DNA from: Gammaproteobacteria bacterium
GTDB taxonomy: Bacteria > Pseudomonadota > Gammaproteobacteria > Granulosicoccales > Granulosicoccaceae
Reading direction: 5' to 3'
DNA: 20,945 bases
Assembly (NCBI GenBank): GCA_019634245.1
Contig: JAHQVR010000324.1
Coordinates: forward strand, 1 to 20,945
Below, one piece after another: positions 15,178 to 20,945 of this stretch. Within the stretch, counting starts at the first letter, position 1. Each line of letters opens with the position of its first letter. The notes below the pieces were generated by a model. That model saw only the letters and a program-made list of their open reading frames with translations, did not search any database and was not told where the DNA came from. Position numbers and translations under genes: made by a program.

Positions 15178-16080
15178 TCATCGATTATTTTGCAATGAAC
15201 GTAGCCGATTACGGATGGAGTCGACGGGCACATAAACGCCGTCCTTCGTCGATCTTTGAGCGTTGACCATCGGTTTTTTCCAAGCATGTCCCTGAACCAA
15301 CTCCAAAGTTACATTTATGGGTGCATCAGCCAGATTTTGTCTCAATCGGCGTCTCACCGACGGAGACATTAAGCCTCGCCTGCGTCCCGAGGCAAGATTG
15401 ACAGCAGCGACCGCTCTTAACTCTTTCTCCAAAGCGGTCACGGTAGGGTAACTTACCGTGATAGTTTCGCGGTCCAGCACAGGTGCAGAAAGGCCTTGCT
15501 GCAGCATGGCATCGCCCAAATCGTGCATATCAATCAAGCCGAAAGAATGGGCGTACCGATCAACCTGCGCCCAGCGCTGCCGGTACTCGATCAAGGTGTC
15601 GGGTCCAGCTGTGCTAAAAAACACCGCACCTGAGGGAGTGAGCACTCGTGCCACTTCAGCAAACACGATATGCGGGGAATGGCACCAAGGAAGCTGCAGA
15701 TTGGATACAACCAGATCGATACTTTCATCCATTATTGGTAAGCGATGTGGGTCAGACTGAACCTGAACAAAGGGGCTTCGCGGTCGAACTGGCCAGAATT
15801 TTCTCCATCTCGCGCGTTCAGAGGTAAATTTTTCTGCGGCCGGATCAATGCCAATGATCTCTGCCTCAGGGTACAGATGCAGTAAACGCTTATGTTGAAA
15901 GCCATCTCGAGAGCCCAGATCGAGAATTCTGTTCGGCTCTATGGCCAGCAGCGGCAATCGTTCGAAAAGGCGGTCAGCCACTTCTTCAAACACCGCTCTG
16001 TGCTTAGGAAATGTCTCGACGGCTTTTTTCTGAGCGTGGCGCACCGTGGTGAAGCTGTCGGGTTGATAGTCAGAGCTCAT
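15178..16080 (-). CDS. BioC/NDUFAF5-like SAM-dependent methyltransferase
   Basis: A 300-residue class I methyltransferase. The N-terminal helix region with FEEVADRLFERLPLL resembles BioC. Motif I is ILDLGSRDG (52–60), a departure from the usual DxGxGxG, followed by the acidic end of strand two in IGIDP (Asp 79). NLQLPWCHSP (127–136) matches the BioC NLxxQW motif, and the C-terminal part with RQRWAQVDRYAHSF and YPTVTALEKELRAVAAVN aligns with the BioC lid. BioC methylates malonyl-ACP in biotin synthesis, but no bio genes lie nearby. NDUFAF5-type relatives hydroxylate or methylate respiratory proteins, which would fit the oxidase neighbours. I therefore give no symbol. It diverges from plsY. Confidence 0.8.
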   Translation of the reverse strand: MSSDYQPDSFTTVRHAQKKAVETFPKHRAVFEEVADRLFERLPLLAIEPNRILDLGSRDGFQHKRLLHLYPEAEIIGIDPAAEKFTSERARWRKFWPVRPRSPFVQVQSDPHRLPIMDESIDLVVSNLQLPWCHSPHIVFAEVARVLTPSGAVFFSTAGPDTLIEYRQRWAQVDRYAHSFGLIDMHDLGDAMLQQGLSAPVLDRETITVSYPTVTALEKELRAVAAVNLASGRRRGLMSPSVRRRLRQNLADAPINVTLELVQGHAWKKPMVNAQRSTKDGVYVPVDSIRNRLRSLQNNR

Positions 16081-16086
16081 CTTGTA

Positions 16087-16117
16087 TTGTCTGAACGGCT
16101 AAAGCCGGGTGTATAGT
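16087..16117 (+). promoter_or_regulatory. Candidate plsY promoter
   Basis: TTGTCT (16087–16092) and TATAGT (16112–16117) are spaced by 19 bases, slightly long for sigma-70. If used, transcription would begin near 16124, downstream of the GTG at 16109, which supports the TTG start chosen for plsY. Confidence 0.35.
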
Positions 16118-16147
16118 AACGCCACAATAATTAATAAGGTCTTGGTC

Positions 16148-16744
16148 TTGTTCGCTTCGAGTGTTTTTATTCCGGCGATTATCGCCGCGCTAGTGGCCTA
16201 TCTCGTGGGATCCATCTCAACCGCGGTCATTGTATGTCGCGTCATGGGGCTGGAAGACCCAAGAACCACCGGTTCCAAGAATCCGGGTGCAACCAACGTC
16301 CTGCGACTGGGTGGCAAACTACCCGCAGCCTTAACTCTGCTGGGGGATGCTCTGAAAGGTTTGCTCCCCGTGGTAATCACTGCCATGATCACCCAACACC
16401 CCCCTACCATAGCGCTAGCAGCGATTGCCGCGTTTCTCGGGCACGTCTACCCCATCTTTTTTGACTTTGAAGGAGGTAAAGGAGTCGCGACAGCCTTCGG
16501 TGCTCTGTTTGGTATCGATCTCACCGTCGGCCTGCTGGCCATTCTGACCTGGGTGGCCACTACGTTGGTGTTTCGAATGTCCAGTCTAGCGGCCCTCCTT
16601 ACTTTCCTATTGGTTCCCATCTATTTACTAACCAGCGGCAAAACGATCTTTGCTGCAGGCTATCTACTCATTGGCTTAGTGCTGTTCTACCGCCACCGCG
16701 CCAATATTCAGCGCATTCTCTCTGGCACCGAGCCCAAGCTTTAA
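16148..16744 (+). CDS. plsY: Glycerol-3-phosphate acyltransferase PlsY
   Basis: A 198-residue inner-membrane enzyme that transfers an acyl group from acyl-phosphate to glycerol 3-phosphate, the first step of phospholipid synthesis. It shows the three PlsY motifs: VGSISTAVIVCR near the start, GSKNPGATNVLR (glycerol-phosphate loop) and GHVYPIFFDFEGGKGVATAFG (acyl-phosphate binding). Five hydrophobic helices are visible. The longest frame begins at GTG 16109, but TTG 16148 has AAGG eight bases upstream (16136–16139) and gives a length and N-terminus closer to known PlsY. plsY converges on tsaD, with 140 bases between the stops. Confidence 0.95.
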   Translation: MFASSVFIPAIIAALVAYLVGSISTAVIVCRVMGLEDPRTTGSKNPGATNVLRLGGKLPAALTLLGDALKGLLPVVITAMITQHPPTIALAAIAAFLGHVYPIFFDFEGGKGVATAFGALFGIDLTVGLLAILTWVATTLVFRMSSLAALLTFLLVPIYLLTSGKTIFAAGYLLIGLVLFYRHRANIQRILSGTEPKL

Positions 16745-16750
16745 CCCACT

Positions 16751-16912
16751 CGGGTCGGACCCAAACTGATCTTCCTAGATGAATCTAACGCTTTGATTTC
16801 ATTGTAAATACGTCCGATACGACTTCGTGACTTTGTTACCTAACTCATAAAAAAGCGCTAAATTAGAACATTAATGCTTTTAAATCAATCACTTGCTTGG
16901 GTCTGACCCGGT
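16751..16912. repeat. Inverted pair of REP-like palindromes between plsY and tsaD
   Basis: CGGGTCGGACCCAA lies at 16751–16764; the complement of 16897–16912 reads CCGGGTCAGACCCAAG. The two copies face opposite ways and bound about 160 bases of AT-rich DNA. This resembles a paired REP (BIME-like) or a small MITE-like element with terminal inverted repeats. The right copy lies inside the 3' end of tsaD and supplies its last codons. Its 13-base core is identical to 4041–4053. No transposase or target duplication is visible. Confidence 0.4.
16849..16881 (-). terminator. Probable terminator of tsaD
   Basis: Read on the minus strand, AAAAGC pairs with GCTTTT and the hairpin ends in six T residues (complement of 16849–16854). 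It begins four bases after the tsaD stop. The stem is AT-rich and has an internal bulge, so it is weaker than the rpoH terminator. Confidence 0.45.
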
Positions 16913-17910
16913 AGGGGAGAGAGCGTGTTTAGCGGCCAACGGGGGCGGATGGTGATAGGCAGCGGGCTGGATTGGCCGGCCTCGAGGCGAAAGGCTCCGG
17001 CCAAAGCGATCATTGCACCGTTGTCAGTACAGAATTCTAGCGATGGGTAGTAAGCATCGGCAGCCATGGCATCCACGGCTGCACGTAATCGCCGGTTAGC
17101 ACTGACACCACCTGAGATGACCAAGCGGGTCAACTTTTCCTGATCAAGAGCCCGCTGGCACTTTCCCAACAGTGTTTCGACGACTGCAAGCTCAAATGAC
17201 GCGGCCAAATCTGCCTTGAAAACCTCACTATCATCGCCCTGTCTAAATCGAGTGATGGCCGCAGTTTTTAAGCCACTGAAACTGAAATCCAGCCCTGGCC
17301 GATCCATCATGGGACGGGGCAGCGCTATGGCGTTGGAGTCCCCCGATTCGGCCAACGCTGAAAGAGCCGCACCCCCTGGGTACGGCAGGCCCAACATCTT
17401 TGCCGTTTTGTCAAAAGCCTCGCCCGCCGCATCGTCAATAGACTCACCCAACAAGGTATAGGCACCAACGGCATCGACTCTTGCCAACAGGGTATGGCCG
17501 CCGGAAACCAAAAGACAGATAAATGGAAAATCGGGTACTCGCTCTTCCATCATCGGGGCCAACAAATGCCCCTCCATATGATGGACTTCCAGCGCGGGTC
17601 GGTTTAGCGCAAAAGCCAGCGCCCGAGCATATAAAGCCCCACTCAATAAGGTTCCTGCCAGGCCAGGACCGGCCGTGAAGGCGACCGCATCGATGTGTTC
17701 TCGGCTCAGATCGGCCCTATCTAGAACCTCATCGGTCAGCGGCACCAAGCGCCGCAGGTGGTCGCGCGAGGCCAGCTCGGGCACCACCCCGCCGTACAGG
17801 GCATGTAAGTCGATTTGGCTATACACCGCATGCGCTAAAAGACCCTTGCGGGTGCTATACAACGCAAGGCCGGTCTCATCGCAGGAGGTTTCGCACCCCA
17901 GAACAATCAT
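16885..17910 (-). CDS. tsaD: tRNA N6-threonylcarbamoyladenosine transferase TsaD
   Basis: A 341-residue enzyme that, with TsaB and TsaE, attaches threonylcarbamoyl to A37 of ANN-decoding tRNAs. The ASKHA-fold marks are present: [10 protein letters not shown] at 5–14, the metal-binding HMEGH (His 111, His 115), LLVSGGHT and [18 protein letters not shown], and the late [13 protein letters not shown] and [10 protein letters not shown]. It is a few residues longer than typical because the frame reads into a REP-like palindrome, giving the tail after RPRWPLNTL. It starts at ATG 17910 and diverges from rpsU, the usual arrangement in gammaproteobacteria. Confidence 0.97.
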   Translation of the reverse strand: MIVLGCETSCDETGLALYSTRKGLLAHAVYSQIDLHALYGGVVPELASRDHLRRLVPLTDEVLDRADLSREHIDAVAFTAGPGLAGTLLSGALYARALAFALNRPALEVHHMEGHLLAPMMEERVPDFPFICLLVSGGHTLLARVDAVGAYTLLGESIDDAAGEAFDKTAKMLGLPYPGGAALSALAESGDSNAIALPRPMMDRPGLDFSFSGLKTAAITRFRQGDDSEVFKADLAASFELAVVETLLGKCQRALDQEKLTRLVISGGVSANRRLRAAVDAMAADAYYPSLEFCTDNGAMIALAGAFRLEAGQSSPLPITIRPRWPLNTLSPLPGQTQASD

Positions 17911-17920
17911 GAAAGTCTCA

Positions 17921-17950
17921 TTGAGTTTCGATAGAAAAGACCGCTATAAT
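17921..17950 (+). promoter_or_regulatory. Sigma-70 promoter of rpsU
   Basis: TTGAGT (17921–17926) and a perfect TATAAT (17945–17950) with an 18-base spacer lie between the divergent tsaD and rpsU genes. Transcription would start near 17957, about 34 bases before the rpsU ATG. The spacing and the strong -10 suit a highly expressed ribosomal protein gene. Confidence 0.78.
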
Positions 17951-17990
17951 AGAGGGCTTTCCGCTAATATGCTGGAGTTGAACTCTTCCA

Positions 17991-18206
17991 ATGCCGTCCG
18001 TAAAAGTTAAAGAAAACGAGCCGTTCGAAATGGCCCTACGCCGATTCAAACGCTCCTGTGAAAAAGCTGGCGTTCTCACAGAGACTCGCCGCCGCGAATT
18101 CTACGAAAAGCCCACCGCTGAACGTAAGCGTAAAGCCGCTGCTGCAGTCAAACGTCACCAGAAGAAAGTATCGAAGGAACAGTCGCGTCGCGTACGTATG
18201 TACTGA
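17991..18206 (+). CDS. rpsU: 30S ribosomal protein S21
   Basis: The 71-residue protein matches S21 in length and sequence: [19 protein letters not shown] at the start, a highly basic middle with [17 protein letters not shown], and the final RRVRMY. S21 sits on the 30S platform near the anti-Shine–Dalgarno end of 16S rRNA and helps initiation. GGAG (17974–17977) is 13 bases from the ATG and lies in a short inverted repeat (GAGTT-G-AACTC, 17975–17985), so initiation may depend on local structure. A GC-rich hairpin follows the gene. In many relatives the next genes are yqeY, dnaG and rpoD; here only yqeY follows. Confidence 0.97.
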   Translation: MPSVKVKENEPFEMALRRFKRSCEKAGVLTETRRREFYEKPTAERKRKAAAAVKRHQKKVSKEQSRRVRMY

Positions 18207-18226
18207 TTTCTTATTGTTAGATAGAG

Positions 18227-18243
18227 GAGCGCCGCGGGCGCTC
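18227..18243 (+). terminator. GC-rich hairpin after rpsU (attenuator or processing site)
   Basis: GAGCGCC (18227–18233), loop GCG, GGCGCTC (18237–18243): a perfect 7-bp GC-rich stem 20 bases after the rpsU stop. No T run follows, so it is probably not a full intrinsic terminator. It may stabilise the rpsU message or mark processing between rpsU and yqeY. Confidence 0.5.
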
Positions 18244-18323
18244 TGAGTACGAACACTCAACCAGGCAAGCCCAGTCCAACCGTCTGTTCGTTTCTCCCGC
18301 GACATTTTTGGAGCGTATCGTCG

Positions 18324-18773
18324 ATGAGTGAGACACGACAACAAATCCTCGAAGATATAAAGGTGTGCATGAAAGCCGGTGACAAAGAGCGGCTAGCTAC
18401 GCTGCGCCTGATCTCCGCGGCTATCAAACAAAAAGAAGTAGACGAGCGAATCGAGCTGGACGAAACTCAAACCATCGCCATTCTGGATAAAATGCTCAAG
18501 CAACGTCGTGAGTCCATTGCCCAGTATCAAAAAGCCGATCGCAACGATTTGGTTTCAGTAGAAGAAGCTGAAATCAGTATCATTCAAACCTATATGCCCG
18601 AAGCGATGGATGAAGATGAGATCAACACCATTATTGATGACGCTATCAAGAGTACTGGTGCGGCCACCATCAAAGATATGGGTAAGGTAATGGGCAAGGT
18701 AAAACCTATCGTTCAGGGCCGTGCCGACATGGCCACGATCAGCACACAAATAAAAGCACGCCTGAGCGGATAA
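18324..18773 (+). CDS. yqeY: GatB/YqeY domain-containing protein
   Basis: A 149-residue all-helical protein matching YqeY throughout, with RLISAAIKQKEVDER, the helix with KMLKQRRESIAQYQKA, YMPEAMDEDEI and the C-terminal DMGKVMGKVKP followed by a Gly-Arg-Ala-Asp stretch. The domain is related to the tail of GatB and may bind tRNA; the exact role is unknown. GGAG lies 11 bases before the ATG. It follows rpsU, the usual partner, but is then followed nine bases on by gltD and not by dnaG. Confidence 0.94.
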   Translation: MSETRQQILEDIKVCMKAGDKERLATLRLISAAIKQKEVDERIELDETQTIAILDKMLKQRRESIAQYQKADRNDLVSVEEAEISIIQTYMPEAMDEDEINTIIDDAIKSTGAATIKDMGKVMGKVKPIVQGRADMATISTQIKARLSG

Positions 18774-20216
<1,443 letters not shown>

Positions 20217-20225
20217 CTGATAAAG

Positions 20226-20945
20226 ATGTTGGAAAACGATCTTTATCTCCGCGCTTTAATGCGCCAAGAAGTACCCAGGACTCCGGTGTGGGTCATGCGA
20301 CAGGCCGGTCGTTACTTGCCCGAATATAAAAAAGTACGGGCTCAGGCCGGTGACTTCATGACGTTGTGCTCGACGCCTGAGCTTGCCTGTGAAGTGACAC
20401 TTCAGCCCCTGGAGCGATTTCCATTAGATGCCGCGATCATATTTTCTGACATTCTTACCATCCCTGATGCCATGGGGTTGGGTTTGCATTTTGTCGGTGG
20501 TGAAGGACCAAAATTTTCTAACCCGGTTACCCAGCGCAGAGATATCGACGCGCTTCCAGTGCCCGATCCCACCGATAGCCTTAAGTATGTACTGGATGCG
20601 GTTAGCCTGACCCGCAAAGAACTCAACAATCGTGTTCCACTCATCGGCTTCTCAGGCAGTCCATGGACTTTGGCCACTTATATGGTCGAGGGAGGCGGGA
20701 GCAAAGATTTCAGCAAAGTTAAAGCTCTTCTGTTCAGTGATCCAACTGCACTGCATAAACTGTTAGAAAAGAATGCTCAAAGCATCATTGCATACTTGAA
20801 CGCGCAAATAGCAGCAGGTGCTCAAGCCGTTATGATTTTTGACACCTGGGGTGGCGTGCTATCACCGCAAAATTATCGTGATTTTTCTCTGGCCTATATG
20901 CAACAGATTGTCGATGGACTGACACGGCACAATGAAAACCGAGAT
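20226..20945 (+). CDS. hemE: Uroporphyrinogen decarboxylase, N-terminal part (runs off window)
   Basis: The frame from ATG 20226 stays open to the last base, giving 240 residues of a family that is usually about 355 long. HemE removes four carboxyl groups from uroporphyrinogen III to make coproporphyrinogen III in heme synthesis. Visible marks are [11 protein letters not shown] (24–34, with the substrate-binding Arg), [12 protein letters not shown] (catalytic Asp 75), [16 protein letters not shown] and FDTWGG. It starts nine bases after gltD and has no strong ribosome-binding site, so it is probably co-transcribed and coupled. Heme made by this pathway would feed ctaB. Confidence 0.96.
   Translation, partial: MLENDLYLRALMRQEVPRTPVWVMRQAGRYLPEYKKVRAQAGDFMTLCSTPELACEVTLQPLERFPLDAAIIFSDILTIPDAMGLGLHFVGGEGPKFSNPVTQRRDIDALPVPDPTDSLKYVLDAVSLTRKELNNRVPLIGFSGSPWTLATYMVEGGGSKDFSKVKALLFSDPTALHKLLEKNAQSIIAYLNAQIAAGAQAVMIFDTWGGVLSPQNYRDFSLAYMQQIVDGLTRHNENRD

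Noticed and set aside
16109..16147. GTG start for plsY
   Set aside because: It lies upstream of the likely transcription start, has no ribosome-binding site, and adds a polar tail unlike known PlsY.

Overview
The window reads as a piece of chromosome from an aerobic gammaproteobacterium, most likely a marine or otherwise aquatic heterotroph. The support is a conserved ftsX–rpoH pair, an aa3-type cytochrome c oxidase cluster in the gammaproteobacterial style (DUF2244, a 42-residue oxidase-associated protein, DUF2909, SURF1), tsaD divergent from rpsU, and a gltD–hemE pair. I see no phage, IS element, integron, CRISPR array, rRNA or tRNA. This is housekeeping DNA with rearranged junctions and one accessory block.

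Layout. 1–1634 (+): 3' end of ftsX, then rpoH (sigma-32) with a compact control region (CIRCE operator, sigma-E-like promoter, sigma-70-like promoters) and a strong terminator. 1728–3870 (-): an OmpR-type response regulator and its sensor histidine kinase, with overlapping genes. 3871–4335: the only long non-coding stretch, with a REP-like palindrome and a hairpin. 4336–6759 (+): a large secreted protein with four FN3-like domains, an Asp/Ser/Thr/Gly-rich linker and a C-terminal GH16 glucanase domain. Its 3' end overlaps ctaB.

6726–16080 (-), in transcription order: BioC-like methyltransferase, DUF2244 protein, then ctaC, ctaD, a 42-aa membrane protein, ctaG, ctaE, a LOG-family nucleotide phosphoribohydrolase, SURF1, a Sco-like thioredoxin-fold protein and ctaB. 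A small DUF2909 gene lies on the opposite strand next to SURF1. Together these encode the catalytic core of an aa3 oxidase, CuB delivery (CtaG), heme O synthesis (CtaB) and assembly factors. ctaA (heme A synthase) and a canonical sco1 are absent from the places where related clusters usually carry them.

16148–20945: plsY (+) converging on tsaD (-), with two inverted REP-like palindromes between them; then rpsU, yqeY, gltD and the start of hemE (+). Here yqeY is followed directly by gltD–hemE, instead of dnaG–rpoD, and gltD has no gltB before it, so two well-known operons appear to be fused.

The most notable signal is the rpoH control region: a textbook CIRCE (HrcA operator) covers both a plausible extended -10 promoter and the -10 of a sigma-E-like promoter. 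This suggests that HrcA gates sigma-32 synthesis. I did not find a convincingly new multi-gene system. The other items are unusual junctions, architectures and small elements.
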